Source: an uncultured Methylobacter sp.
GTDB lineage: Bacteria > Pseudomonadota > Gammaproteobacteria > Methylococcales > Methylomonadaceae
Reading direction: 5' to 3'
DNA length: 46,562 nt
NCBI GenBank assembly: GCA_903832775.1
Contig: CAILCX010000181.1
Location: forward strand, 1 to 46,562
Shown piece after piece: positions 26,601-35,679 of this stretch; position 1 is the stretch's first letter; each line of letters starts with the position of its first letter. Under the pieces are notes generated by a model. The model had not been told where the DNA came from and did no database searches. It saw only the letters and a list, made by a program, of their open reading frames with translations. Position numbers and translations under genes: made by a program.

Positions 26601-28136
26601 TTAATTGAAGATGCGTTTACTCAGTAACAAGCCTAGCAACAAAACAACCATTGCCCAAATAACCGGTTTGTCACCCAACTTACCATAGGGTGTCATACCG
26701 CCCATCGGGGTTATTGTTCCGGTTAGTACTGTCTCCTGAAACGAAGTCGCAAGCTTAAGAATTTCACCTTTTGGAGAAACAATCGCAGTCATGCCGGTAT
26801 TTGTGGATCTCAATAAATATCGGCCGGTTTCCATCGCTCGCATTCTGGCCATTTGTAGATGCTGATGAGGTTCTATGGTATCGCCAAACCAGCCATCGTT
26901 GGTTACATTGACCAGATAGGCCGCCTCGGGTAAACCTTGCCTACTTAATGTCCCAAAAGCGTCCTCATAACAAATCATGGTTATAAATGGATAGCCACCG
27001 GCTTTCAACAAAGGCTGAAGGGCTGCTCCAGGAGTAAAGTCACCTAATCTGATATCGATCAAGTCCAATACAAAGCCTGAAAAAGGTTGAAGCGGCTGAT
27101 ATTCTCCAAAAGGTAATAAATGTGACTTGCGATAGATGCCTTGATTTTTGCCTAGCGTGATGACTGCATTATAGTTTTTAAGTGGGGTCGTTTCCTGTAC
27201 AGGAACGCTGATGATTAGATCTGTGTTGTGCAAGCGGGCTTCATTTTCCAAGGGATTTAAAAAACTTTCTTTAACTTGATCCAGAAAAGCCGGTATTGCA
27301 GTCTCCGGCCAAATAATGACCTTCGAATCCCAATGTTCTTCGGTCATTTTTTTATATTTCAACAAGGTAGTGATTTTATTTTCAGGTTTCCATTTTTGAT
27401 CCTGAGAGATATTGCCCTGAACCATCGAAATGCTAAGTGGCTGTCCGATTTCGTAGGTCCAGGTTTGATGGCGCAACAAGCCGCCAAGAGTCCAGAGTAT
27501 CGCAAGAATAAATAGGTATTGTAAGGGATGTTTAAGTTGTCCAAGGCGAAAGTTACAGCTGGAATATGTTCTTGTAGAGGGAAGAATAATGTCCGTAATA
27601 ATCGACGCTGTTAGCGCCACAACAAACCCCGTTCCGTAAACGCCAATAATTGGAATGTAGCCAGCCAGGGGTGTCTCCAATTGAGAATAGGCGATTTGTA
27701 GCCATGGAAAGCCGTTAAGTAGCCAATAACCACGAAAGTATTCAATTAATATCCAAAGAAGCGGTATTAACACAATCTGGCCTTGTCCTTTGTTGAGTCC
27801 GATTATTTTTACCGAAAAATAACCCGCAAGGGCAGGGAAAATGGCCCAAAAGCAAGCAAATAAACCGGTTAGCAGGCTAGATCCGATCACACTGGCACCG
27901 CCAAAGTCGTGCATACTGATATAAACCCAGGATACCCCTGAACCAAATGTACCCAAGCCAAATAGATAACCGCGCAAGGTGGCTCGTTTAGCTGTAATGT
28001 TTTGCCAACTGCTATAAAGAAACACTAGCGCAACAAACGCCAGACAGGAATAATCAAAAGGGGCAAAAGAAAGGGTAAGTAAAAGCCCTGCAATTGGTGC
28101 GCAACAATCCCAATACTTACTGTTTGAATAATTCAT
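26601..28136 (-). CDS. lnt: Apolipoprotein N-acyltransferase
   Basis: Encodes a 511-residue inner-membrane enzyme that adds the third acyl chain to the N-terminal cysteine of lipoproteins. Several membrane helices (about 10-220) precede a periplasmic nitrilase domain with the catalytic triad E278 (WPETAIPAF), K337 (YRKSHLLPFGEY) and C389 (MICYEDAFG), the same arrangement and nearly the same numbering as E. coli Lnt (512 residues). A last helix, VIWAMVVLLLGLLL, is at the C-terminus. It is convergent with the cyclase gene and divergent from the small gene at 28264. No strong Shine-Dalgarno is visible. Confidence 0.96.
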   Translation of the reverse strand: MNYSNSKYWDCCAPIAGLLLTLSFAPFDYSCLAFVALVFLYSSWQNITAKRATLRGYLFGLGTFGSGVSWVYISMHDFGGASVIGSSLLTGLFACFWAIFPALAGYFSVKIIGLNKGQGQIVLIPLLWILIEYFRGYWLLNGFPWLQIAYSQLETPLAGYIPIIGVYGTGFVVALTASIITDIILPSTRTYSSCNFRLGQLKHPLQYLFILAILWTLGGLLRHQTWTYEIGQPLSISMVQGNISQDQKWKPENKITTLLKYKKMTEEHWDSKVIIWPETAIPAFLDQVKESFLNPLENEARLHNTDLIISVPVQETTPLKNYNAVITLGKNQGIYRKSHLLPFGEYQPLQPFSGFVLDLIDIRLGDFTPGAALQPLLKAGGYPFITMICYEDAFGTLSRQGLPEAAYLVNVTNDGWFGDTIEPHQHLQMARMRAMETGRYLLRSTNTGMTAIVSPKGEILKLATSFQETVLTGTITPMGGMTPYGKLGDKPVIWAMVVLLLGLLLSKRIFN

Positions 28137-28263
28137 ATTTTTTAGATCGACTTAATGACGTATTTTGTAAGTGGACGTTTATTAAAAATAACTGCCATAA
28201 TACCAAAAACAACTGTGCAGTCTTTACAAACGATGCACCTGGATCTTTAAGAATGGGGATATT

Positions 28264-28434
28264 ATGAAAATTATTACCATGCCCAAGCCAATCCGTATGT
28301 TCTGGGTAAGTTTAGTCGCCTATTGGTTGGCAGGTATTATCAGTCCGGCTTTTATTGCGATTGCGGTGCTTATTGCACTATTTATTCCTGTTTTGATTGT
28401 CGAATCTAATTTTTCTGCCCGACCTGAAGCCTGA
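28264..28434 (+). CDS. Small membrane protein (56 residues)
   Basis: A short reading frame starting ATGAAAATT with GGGGAT about 5 bases upstream. The 56-residue product has a basic start (MPKPIRMFW) and two closely spaced hydrophobic stretches, VSLVAYWLAGII and AFIAIAVLIALFIPVLIV, then a polar tail. It lies between the divergent lnt and the M23 peptidase gene, 26 bases before the latter, so the two may share a transcript. Codon use is ordinary for the region. No family recognised. Confidence 0.6.
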   Translation: MKIITMPKPIRMFWVSLVAYWLAGIISPAFIAIAVLIALFIPVLIVESNFSARPEA

Positions 28435-28460
28435 AGGACAGTATTATTCATGGAATCATC

Positions 28461-29417
28461 ATGAAAAAAAGTGCTCTAGCAATTTTTATACTGTTAATTT
28501 TTTGTTCGTTAAATGCTGCTGGGCAAAAACTCTATAAGTTTCAGGATAAAAAAGGTATCTGGCATTTTACAGACAAGCCCACGGCAAATCAGTTAAAGGA
28601 AGCTCAACAGAATATTGAGATCAGACAGCTTAAAGTAACTTCCAAGCAATTAGTTTGGCTTTTACAAAAGGGGGAAGAACGACATCCGCAGTTTTATATC
28701 CGTAATGATTATTCCGGTCCTGTTGAAGTTGAAATTGAATTCTCCCAACGTGACAATGTAACTGCCACGCCAGACTTGCCAAAGCATTTTGTTATTCAAC
28801 CGGGAGAATCGGACACGCTTTTTAAAGTTAATGGCATTAATGAATTTGAAGCATGGCAGATTTCCTTAAAATACCGTTACATTATTGGCCGTCCCCTACC
28901 ACATTATCAAGCTATGACCAGCTATTTTCCACCGATAGCACCTGATTCATCCTTTCAAATTTCTCAGGCTTTTGGCGGCAGTTATAGTCACTTCGATGCG
29001 CAAAATGAATATGCCGTCGATATTGCGATGCCTATTGGTACGCCGGTTTATGCGGCAAGAGCTGGCATGGTGGTTGAAGTCGATGATGATTATTTTAAAG
29101 GTGGTATCAATAAGGCTTATAGTTCGGAAGCGAACAATATCAGAATTATGCATGATGATGGTGCTATGACGATTTATGCCCACCTGGAGCTTGAAAAAGC
29201 CCAAGTGTATCCTGGCTTAACGGTAGCGGCAGGGCAATTGATCGGTTATTCAGGTAATACCGGTTTTTCTACTGGTCCACATTTGCATTTTGCTGTTCAG
29301 ATTAATAAAGGTATGGAACTGGTTTCTGTGCCCTTTACATTTTACAATTTGAGCAGTAATGCAGAGGAGCCACAAGTTGAGGCCTGGCTTAAAGGGTTTG
29401 TTCCAAGGCAGAGGTAG
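28461..29417 (+). CDS. M23-family metallopeptidase with N-terminal DUF4124-like segment
   Basis: Encodes a 318-residue exported zinc peptidase of the LytM/M23 type, which usually cuts cross-links in peptidoglycan. Signal peptide about 1-20; a DUF4124-like stretch, LYKFQDKKGIWHFTD, at 24-38; a beta-rich middle; and an M23 domain from about 165. Likely zinc-site residues are H177, D187 and the HLH pair H274/H276, with H241 nearby. The spacing between the first His and the Asp (SHFDAQNEYAVD) is that of an M23 subgroup and not the compact HxxxD of LytM. No LysM domain, so it is not an NlpD equivalent. Confidence 0.87.
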   Translation: MKKSALAIFILLIFCSLNAAGQKLYKFQDKKGIWHFTDKPTANQLKEAQQNIEIRQLKVTSKQLVWLLQKGEERHPQFYIRNDYSGPVEVEIEFSQRDNVTATPDLPKHFVIQPGESDTLFKVNGINEFEAWQISLKYRYIIGRPLPHYQAMTSYFPPIAPDSSFQISQAFGGSYSHFDAQNEYAVDIAMPIGTPVYAARAGMVVEVDDDYFKGGINKAYSSEANNIRIMHDDGAMTIYAHLELEKAQVYPGLTVAAGQLIGYSGNTGFSTGPHLHFAVQINKGMELVSVPFTFYNLSSNAEEPQVEAWLKGFVPRQR

Positions 29418-29435
29418 TTAAATTGATGAGCTATG

Positions 29436-29702
29436 CTATGGCTCAATGTAGCCTTCGATAATTCCCATTCCAATCTGGCTGATAAAAACCTCAACATCGG
29501 CCTGCTCAAAGGGCCAGCCGAGTTCTTTTAGGGTCTCTGGATGAAATAAAACCGGAATGCGGATTGCGTAGAGTTCTTGCCATTGATCCTGTTCCGCGAT
29601 GTCTACAAAGTCGACCCTGTCTAAAACGCAGGCGTTAATAAGGGCTTCTGCCTGTTCGCAAAGATGACAGCCAGAGGTGCCAAACAATATATAGTGCGTC
29701 AT
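29436..29702 (-). CDS. Glutaredoxin-like (DUF836) protein
   Basis: Encodes an 88-residue small thioredoxin-fold protein with the redox motif CHLC (C12 and C15) in GTSGCHLCEQAE and the cis-proline segment IRIPVLF. This matches the DUF836 glutaredoxin-like family. The start was placed at 29702, where MTHYILFG begins the first strand; a longer reading frame to 29780 would run through the upstream gene. Its ATG shares one base with the stop of the YqhA-like gene, so both are translated from the same mRNA. Confidence 0.85.
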   Translation of the reverse strand: MTHYILFGTSGCHLCEQAEALINACVLDRVDFVDIAEQDQWQELYAIRIPVLFHPETLKELGWPFEQADVEVFISQIGMGIIEGYIEP

Positions 29703-30208
29703 CAATGTTTGGTAATCTTGTCCAGATAACCCATCAATAACGCAGACAGGACCAAGGTCAAATGAATAAGGACATACCACATGAGTTTGTCGTTATCGGT
29801 AGCCTCGATATTCATGAAGACTTTTAACAGGTGTATGGAGGAAATCGCAACAATTGAAGATGCCACCTTCATTTTCAGAGAGCCATAATCGTGCTTGCCC
29901 AGCCATTCCAGTTTTTCGGTCGACTCGGCTATGTCCAGTTGCGAAACAAAATTTTCGTAGCCGCTAAACATGACGATCAGAATCAAACTGCCAACTAAGG
30001 TAAGATCAATCAGGGTCAGAAACTTTAATACCAGCTCAGTTTCATTTATTTCAAAAATATGTGGCAGAAAATGGAAGAGTTCCTGGAAAAATTTAAGCAA
30101 AAGCGCCAGAAGAACGAGACTTAGGCCAAAGTAAATCGGCGCAAGTATCCAGCGACAGCCATACATAAAGCGCTCTAAAATGCGGACCGTTTTTTCTTGA
30201 GGAGACAT
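29702..30208 (-). CDS. YqhA/UPF0114 family membrane protein
   Basis: Encodes a 168-residue membrane protein with about four hydrophobic segments. The N-terminus [18 protein letters not shown] and the central [21 protein letters not shown], interrupted by charged [26 protein letters not shown], are typical of the UPF0114 (YqhA) family. The function of the family is unknown. It lies 29 bases after the metH stop and is coupled to the glutaredoxin-like gene. Confidence 0.88.
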   Translation of the reverse strand: MSPQEKTVRILERFMYGCRWILAPIYFGLSLVLLALLLKFFQELFHFLPHIFEINETELVLKFLTLIDLTLVGSLILIVMFSGYENFVSQLDIAESTEKLEWLGKHDYGSLKMKVASSIVAISSIHLLKVFMNIEATDNDKLMWYVLIHLTLVLSALLMGYLDKITKH

Positions 30209-30237
30209 GTTTAATAACGCATCAATGTTTTTTCAAT

Positions 30238-33200
30238 TTAATGATGCAAATGTGCTGCCAGCCAACGCTCAGCGACTTCTTCGGCAATACCTTTGCGACG
30301 GGCATAATCTTGCAATTGATCTTTATCGATTTTACCGACGTTAAAATACTGGGCATCGGGGTGAGAAAAATACCAGCCACTTACTGCTGACGCCGGGTAC
30401 ATAGCGTAACTTTCGGTCAGTTCTATGCTGGTATTTTCGGTCACATTGAGTAGTTCAAACAGTTTGCTTTTTTCGGTATGATCGGGGCAGGCCGGATAAC
30501 CGGGTGCTGGCCTAATGCCTTGATAGGCTTCGTTGATTAATTGCTCGGCCTGATGAGCTTCATTCTGGTCATAGCCCCAATAGTCTTTTCTGACCACTTG
30601 ATGCATGTATTCTGCGAAGGCTTCGGCCAATCTGTCAGCCAGCGCTTTAAGCATGATGGCGCTGTAATCATCATTATCTTGTGCAAACTCTTGCAATTTT
30701 TGTTCGATATTGATGCCGGTCGTTACCGCAAAAGCGCCAATATAGTCGGCTTTACCACTTTCCGCCGGAGCTATAAAATCAGATAAACAATAATTGGGCC
30801 TGCCCGGCGCTTTGATATTCTGCTGGCGCAAGTGTTGTAAAGTTTCCTTTTGCTGAGTGCGCGTGTCGTCGGTATAAACCACCACATCATCGCCGTCACT
30901 GTTGGCCGGGAAGAAGCCGACCACGGCCCTGGCTGTTAGCCATTCTTCGCTGATGATCTTTTTCAGCATGGTCTGCGCATCTTCAAACAACTCTCGCGCC
31001 TGGATACCGATTATTTTGTCATCGAGTATTTTGGGATAACTGCCGGCCATTTCCCAAGTCTGAAAAAATGGAGACCAGTCGATATACCAAACCAGCGTAT
31101 CCAGAGGGAAATTATTGAGGACTTTTATGCCCAGAAAAGAGGGTTTAACCGGCTCACAATTACCCCAATTGAATTTATTGTTGCGGGCTTCTTGTAGCGA
31201 GTGTTGCTTGGTTTTTGCTTCACGACCTTTGTGTCTTTCCCTGACTTCCTCATATTCATCGCTGACACTGTTGACGAAGTCTTTTTTTAGCTCAACGCTT
31301 AATAAATTACTGGCGACGCCGACGCCGCGCGAAGCATCGGTCACATAAATAACCGGGCCTTCGTAATGCGGAGCGATTTTTACTGCAGTATGCGCCCGCG
31401 AAGTGGTCGCGCCGCCAATCATCAACGGAATGATGAAACCTTGGCGTTGCATTTCTTTGGCGACATGTACCATTTCGTCCAGCGAGGGCGTAATCAAACC
31501 GCTTAAGCCGATAATGTCGACATTTTCAAGGCGTGCAGTTTGTAAAATCTTTTCTGCCGGTACCATCACGCCTAAATCAATCACGTCATAGTTGTTGCAT
31601 TGCAGAACGACGGCCACGATATTTTTGCCGATATCATGCACATCGCCTTTTACCGTTGCCATCAGGATTTTGCCGTTGGTTTGCCGTTCGCCGGCCGCTT
31701 TGTCGGCGTCCATAAACGGCATTAAATAAGCCACCGCTTTTTTCATGACACGTGCTGATTTGACTACTTGCGGCAGGAACATTTTACCGGCACCGAACAA
31801 GTCGCCAACCACGTTCATTCCATCCATCAACGCGCCTTCAATAACGTGCAAGGGACGTTCGGCTTCCAGTCTGGCCTGCTCGGTATCTTCATCGATATAA
31901 TCGGTGATGCCTTTTACCAAGGCATGCTCCAGACGTTTGCTGACCGACCAGTTGCGCCATTCGAGATCCTGCTCTTTTCCAGCGCTGCTAGTGCCATCGC
32001 CTCGATATTTGTCGGCAAGTTCGAGCAATTTATCTGTGCCGTTCCCATCATGTTGGTTTAAGACTACCTCTTCAACAGCGATGCGTAAATCATCCGGTAT
32101 ATCAGCGTAAATCGCTAGCTGACCAGCATTGACGATGCCCATATCCATCCCGGCCTGAATCGCATGATATAAAAACACAGCATGAATTGCTTCCCTCACC
32201 GGATTATTGCCCCGAAAAGAAAACGATACGTTGGAAACGCCGCCGGAAATTAGTGCGTAGGGCAGTGTACGCTTTATTTCACGAGTAGCTTCAATAAAAT
32301 CCAGGCCGTAATTATTGTGTTCGTCAATGCCGGTGGCAATGGCGAAGATATTGGGATCAAAAATAATGTCTTCAGGCGGAAAGCCGACCTGCTCGGTCAA
32401 TATTTTATAAGCTCGCTGACATATTTCGATTTTTCGGGCTTGGGTATCGGCCTGTCCTTCTTCATCAAAAGCCATGACGATAACCGCAGCACCATAACGG
32501 CGTACCAGTCTGGCCTGTTTGAGGAACGCTGCTTCGCCTTCTTTAAGCGAAATGGAGTTGACCACGCCTTTGCCTTGTATGCATTTAAGACCGGCTTCCA
32601 AAATATCCCATTTGGAGGAATCCAACATAATCGGCACTTTGGCAATATCGGGTTCGGAGGCGATCAGCATTAAAAAACGCACCATCGCTTCTTTGGACTC
32701 CAACATGCCCTCATCCATGTTGATGTCGATGATTTGAGCGCCGTTTTCAACCTGCTGTTTGGCGACATCCAATGCCGCTTCAAAATCACCGTCAATGATT
32801 AGTCGTTTAAACGCCGCTGATCCGGTAACGTTGGTGCGTTCGCCGATATTGACGAATAATGACTCAGGACCGATGTTCATCGGTTCCAGACCTGACAAGC
32901 GACACTGTTTAGGTATGTCGGGAACTATTCTGGGGCTGTGTTTTTGGACGGCTTCAACAATAGCTTTAATGTTGGCTGGCGAGGTTCCGCAACAGCCTCC
33001 GATAATATTTAAATAGCCGTTTTTTGCCCAATCGGCCAATTCTTCAGCCATGGCTTCGGGGGTTTCGTCATATTCACCAAACTCGTTAGGCAAGCCGGCA
33101 TTGGGGTGAGCTGAAACATGGGTATCGGCAATGCCGGATAATTCGGCAATATACTGACGTAATTCGGTTGCACCCAGAGCGCAGTTAAAGCCGAAAGAAA

Positions 33201-33918
33201 TAGGCTCTATATGTTTTAACGAATTCCAGAAAGCGGCAACAGTTTGGCCGGACAGCGTTCTTCCTGAGGCATCGGTAATCGTGCCGGAAATCATCACTGG
33301 TAACTTATAGCCGATAGTATCAAAAACCTGCTCGACCGCAAAAATGGCGGCTTTCGCATTCAGAGTGTCAAACACGGTTTCAATCAAAATAATGTCTGCA
33401 CCGCCATCAATCAGACCATTGGTAGCCTCGGTATAGGCGACGACCAGATCGTCGAAGAAGATATTTCTAAAGCCCGGATCATTAACATCAGGCGACATCG
33501 ACGCAGTGCGATTGGTAGGGCCTAATACACCGGCGACAAAGCGTGGTTTTTCGGGAGTCTTTTGGGTGTATTCATCGGCGGCTTGTCTTGCTACGCGCGC
33601 AGCTTCGACATTGATTTCATAGGCAATGGCTTCCATTTTGTAATCGGCCATTGCAATACTTGTTGCATTGAAGGTATTGGTTTCTACAATATCGGAACCA
33701 ACCTCAAAATAAGCGCAGTGTATAGCTTTAATGATGTCTGGTTGGGTTAGGGACAACAGGTCGTTATTCCCTTTGAGGTCCGTTTCCCACTGGGCAAAGC
33801 GTTCGCCGCGATAATCTTTTTCTTCAAGTTTGTAGCTTTGGATCATCGTCCCCATTGCGCCATCGAGAAATAGAATTCGCGAAGATAATTGCTGCTTTAA
33901 TAATACTGTTTTACTCAT
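30238..33918 (-). CDS. metH: Cobalamin-dependent methionine synthase
   Basis: Encodes a 1226-residue enzyme that transfers the methyl group of 5-methyltetrahydrofolate to homocysteine through cobalamin. Homocysteine domain (about 1-330) with the zinc cysteines C246, C309 and C310; pterin domain (about 355-620) starting [11 protein letters not shown]; cobalamin cap and Rossmann domains (about 650-890) with DVHDIGKN, whose H761 is the lower cobalt ligand; and the C-terminal reactivation domain (about 900-1226). Size equals E. coli MetH (1227) and all key residues are present. No cobalamin riboswitch is recognisable in the short upstream gap. It heads a minus-strand group with the YqhA-like and glutaredoxin-like genes. 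Confidence 0.98.
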   Translation of the reverse strand: MSKTVLLKQQLSSRILFLDGAMGTMIQSYKLEEKDYRGERFAQWETDLKGNNDLLSLTQPDIIKAIHCAYFEVGSDIVETNTFNATSIAMADYKMEAIAYEINVEAARVARQAADEYTQKTPEKPRFVAGVLGPTNRTASMSPDVNDPGFRNIFFDDLVVAYTEATNGLIDGGADIILIETVFDTLNAKAAIFAVEQVFDTIGYKLPVMISGTITDASGRTLSGQTVAAFWNSLKHIEPISFGFNCALGATELRQYIAELSGIADTHVSAHPNAGLPNEFGEYDETPEAMAEELADWAKNGYLNIIGGCCGTSPANIKAIVEAVQKHSPRIVPDIPKQCRLSGLEPMNIGPESLFVNIGERTNVTGSAAFKRLIIDGDFEAALDVAKQQVENGAQIIDINMDEGMLESKEAMVRFLMLIASEPDIAKVPIMLDSSKWDILEAGLKCIQGKGVVNSISLKEGEAAFLKQARLVRRYGAAVIVMAFDEEGQADTQARKIEICQRAYKILTEQVGFPPEDIIFDPNIFAIATGIDEHNNYGLDFIEATREIKRTLPYALISGGVSNVSFSFRGNNPVREAIHAVFLYHAIQAGMDMGIVNAGQLAIYADIPDDLRIAVEEVVLNQHDGNGTDKLLELADKYRGDGTSSAGKEQDLEWRNWSVSKRLEHALVKGITDYIDEDTEQARLEAERPLHVIEGALMDGMNVVGDLFGAGKMFLPQVVKSARVMKKAVAYLMPFMDADKAAGERQTNGKILMATVKGDVHDIGKNIVAVVLQCNNYDVIDLGVMVPAEKILQTARLENVDIIGLSGLITPSLDEMVHVAKEMQRQGFIIPLMIGGATTSRAHTAVKIAPHYEGPVIYVTDASRGVGVASNLLSVELKKDFVNSVSDEYEEVRERHKGREAKTKQHSLQEARNNKFNWGNCEPVKPSFLGIKVLNNFPLDTLVWYIDWSPFFQTWEMAGSYPKILDDKIIGIQARELFEDAQTMLKKIISEEWLTARAVVGFFPANSDGDDVVVYTDDTRTQQKETLQHLRQQNIKAPGRPNYCLSDFIAPAESGKADYIGAFAVTTGINIEQKLQEFAQDNDDYSAIMLKALADRLAEAFAEYMHQVVRKDYWGYDQNEAHQAEQLINEAYQGIRPAPGYPACPDHTEKSKLFELLNVTENTSIELTESYAMYPASAVSGWYFSHPDAQYFNVGKIDKDQLQDYARRKGIAEEVAERWLAAHLHH

Positions 33919-34012
33919 GGGAACGATCCAGGGGGTTATTGGTTTTGGATATAATCTTGCTTAAAAACTGATCAAGCCCTATTATTTTTAATATTTTTTG
34001 TCGGAGATGAGT

Positions 34013-34201
34013 ATGTCAAAACCAACGATTATTCAAGTTATAAAGAGTGTCCTCGCTGCTGCCATTGGCGTGCAAAGCGACAAAAACAGGCGGTATGATT
34101 TTGAGCACGGCTCTGCTTCAACTTATATTATTGCAGGATTGATTTTTACGGTGCTATTCGTTTTAGGTCTTGTTTTTCTTGTCTCTAGTATCTTAGGATG
34201 A
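34013..34201 (+). CDS. DUF2970 domain-containing small membrane protein
   Basis: Encodes a 62-residue protein with an amphipathic N-terminal half (IIQVIKSVLAAAIGVQSDKNR, here cited only in part as family-typical VLAAAIGVQS) and one membrane helix, YIIAGLIFTVLFVLGLVFL. This is the layout of the DUF2970 family, of unknown function and often found next to unrelated housekeeping genes. The start was placed at ATG 34013, six bases after CGGAG; ATG 34007 and TTG 33998 overlap that ribosome-binding site. Followed by a bidirectional terminator. Confidence 0.82.
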   Translation: MSKPTIIQVIKSVLAAAIGVQSDKNRRYDFEHGSASTYIIAGLIFTVLFVLGLVFLVSSILG

Positions 34202-34287
34202 AAAATAGCCAGTGCTACCCTGATTTTATAATCTACTAAAGCTGACTAAACTTATAAGTTGGCTGGACTTACAAAATGATCAGCCAT

Positions 34288-34318
34288 AAAAAAGCCCAAG
34301 CATCGCTCGGGCTTTTTT
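34288..34318. terminator. Bidirectional intrinsic terminator
   Basis: AAAAAAGCCC-A-AGC, loop ATC, GCT-C-GGGCTTTTTT. The stem has one A/C mismatch, with A and T tracts on the two sides, so it can stop transcripts from the DUF2970 gene on the plus strand and from the convergent minus-strand gene at 34334-34765. Confidence 0.88.
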
Positions 34319-34333
34319 AACCAACGCTTTAAC

Positions 34334-34765
34334 TTACTTGTCAGAGGTTTCTTTAAAGCTTTGTTTTATGCTTTGAAACATCACGCTGATATCGCCAAAT
34401 AAATTGTTGACCGAAATCGCTTCTTTAGTAATAAATTTTATTCTGATCAGTGCAGCCGCTAAAACGCCTACAATAGAAGGCATTAACTCTAGGTAAAGTG
34501 ATAACATTACGCCGCCAAAACCTTGAAAGCCGCCTTCATTTTTCCTATCACCGATAGTTGTTAAATCGCGCTCGTAGTCACCACCGCCTTCGCTACTTTT
34601 GATCGACTCTAAAATATACAGATTGATATCAATAAATCCTAACTGCACTACAAAAAATGCAACTACACAAATTGCTACCCACATCATTACGTTACTTGTT
34701 TTCGCTCTCATAGCTGACTGGTAAATCCAGAGAGCTACAAAAATCATTATAATGCCACCTATCAT
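34334..34765 (-). CDS. Hypothetical membrane protein (143 residues)
   Basis: Not recognised. Hydrophobic segments at about 2-15, 25-55 (VMMWVAICVVAFFVVQLGF) and 85-105 (LSLYLELMPSIVGVLAAAL) suggest three or more membrane spans. A polar Gly/Glu/Asp-rich loop (about 60-82) and a soluble C-terminus follow. Shine-Dalgarno AAGGA lies about 8 bases before the ATG. It is 22 bases downstream of the secreted protein gene on the same strand, so the two are probably cotranscribed and end at the bidirectional terminator. Confidence 0.65.
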   Translation of the reverse strand: MIGGIIMIFVALWIYQSAMRAKTSNVMMWVAICVVAFFVVQLGFIDINLYILESIKSSEGGGDYERDLTTIGDRKNEGGFQGFGGVMLSLYLELMPSIVGVLAAALIRIKFITKEAISVNNLFGDISVMFQSIKQSFKETSDK

Positions 34766-34787
34766 AAGTTATATCCTTTTATTTTAT

Positions 34788-35177
34788 TTATATTTTGGTT
34801 AGAAAAAAGTAAAGATACGCGCACTTTAAAGTCATTTTAGAACCCTCTTTTTCAACTACTTTACAGGATTCATATTTTTCTCGTCCAGGAGTTGTTTGTT
34901 TATGGATCTCTCCATTCTCGACAAAATATTTAATGGCTATCTTCATCTCTTTTGTTCGACCTACAGAATCTGTCGCTGTTGTTTGTAAAGCACCGTCTGC
35001 TTTAAATTCCCATTCAACCTTAACTGCTTTTTGCTCTCCATCCAATTTAGCTGCTTCAGCATATAAATTCCATTTCCCCAGGATTTCAGCGTTATCTTTT
35101 AATGTAACCTCAGCATTTGCTGAAAACGCAAAAAATAGCGCAGAGAACGATAATATTTTAACGCATTTATTCATCAT
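34788..35177 (-). CDS. Hypothetical secreted protein, lipocalin-like
   Basis: Encodes 129 residues with a clear signal peptide (about 1-22, FSALFFAFSANA). The mature part has the pattern of a small beta-barrel: ILGKWNLYAEA near the start (the lipocalin-type GKW) and alternating strands with WEFKADGALQTTATD. Two cysteines, ESCKVV and LKCAYL, could pair. Family placement is by resemblance only. Two adjacent ATGs are possible starts; AAGGA upstream suits both. Lies upstream of the membrane protein gene at 34334-34765. Confidence 0.65.
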   Translation of the reverse strand: MMNKCVKILSFSALFFAFSANAEVTLKDNAEILGKWNLYAEAAKLDGEQKAVKVEWEFKADGALQTTATDSVGRTKEMKIAIKYFVENGEIHKQTTPGREKYESCKVVEKEGSKMTLKCAYLYFFLTKI

Positions 35178-35307
35178 AATTCCTTATCTAAAAATGTACT
35201 AACACATACGGGTCAGATTTTAAACTATACCACACTGCCTATCGAGCAATAAATTACAACTGAAAACAATAGTTAAATCCTATCATCATGCCCACAAACA
35301 ATAAGCC

Positions 35308-35335
35308 TTGACTTTAACTTTTGCTAAAGTATTAT
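35308..35335 (+). promoter_or_regulatory. Sigma-70-type promoter of the 43-residue microprotein gene
   Basis: TTGACT (35308-35313) and TATTAT (35330-35335) are separated by 16 bases, a strong match. The spacer is bounded by an inverted repeat, ACTTTA (35311-35316) and TAAAGT (35325-35330), which could be an operator. The predicted start near 35342 leaves a leader of about 60 bases. Confidence 0.65.
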
Positions 35336-35401
35336 GCTCTTTCCTTTTGCTATGTAATTAGCATTATTTCTAAAAACACAAAATTATAGGTAGGACATCC
35401 C

Positions 35402-35533
35402 ATGGGAGCGATCTTAGATATCACCGAAATGTTAAAAGAACCAGCTGGTATGGTCGGCGCGGTTGTTGTTATAGCTGCTGGCTACTTCCTTGTAAAATGG
35501 GTATTCGCTGAACACCCAGACGACGAAAAATAA
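35402..35533 (+). CDS. Single-pass membrane microprotein (43 residues), probably highly expressed
   Basis: A 43-residue reading frame, MGAILDITEMLKEP to HPDDEK, with one membrane helix, GMVGAVVVIAAGYFLVKWVF, a short amphipathic N-terminal segment and an acidic C-terminus. It is supported by a good promoter, AGGA six bases before ATG, and its own terminator. Its codons are C-ending where it counts (both Phe TTC, Tyr TAC, His CAC, two of three Asp GAC, two of three Ile ATC), like pmoA and unlike the small gene at 28264, which suggests abundant expression. I recognise no family. A structural or assembly role as a small helix in a larger membrane complex is a guess. Confidence 0.75.
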   Translation: MGAILDITEMLKEPAGMVGAVVVIAAGYFLVKWVFAEHPDDEK

Positions 35534-35559
35534 GTCGTCAAACGATTTAACCTTAACTT

Positions 35560-35604
35560 AGGCCGTCCATTTCAATTTTTTAATTGAGTGCGGCCTTTGT
35601 TTTG
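35560..35604 (+). terminator. Terminator of the microprotein gene
   Basis: AGGCCG (35560-35565) pairs with CGGCCT (35591-35596), with an inner CAATT/AATTG stem, and is followed by TTGTTTTG. It starts 27 bases after the microprotein stop. Confidence 0.75.
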
Positions 35605-35679
35605 TCATTTTTATATATCCGCATTAACCCCACTAATACTGTATAATTTATACATCTTCCAGATTTTTCTAATCATGAA

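Noticed and set aside
29703-29780. Longer start for the glutaredoxin-like gene
   Set aside because: The extension is out of frame within the YqhA-like gene, and the fold begins at MTHYILFG.
32317-32673. Plus-strand frames of 60-118 codons opposite metH
   Set aside because: Antisense shadows of a long conserved gene, without ribosome-binding sites or recognisable product.
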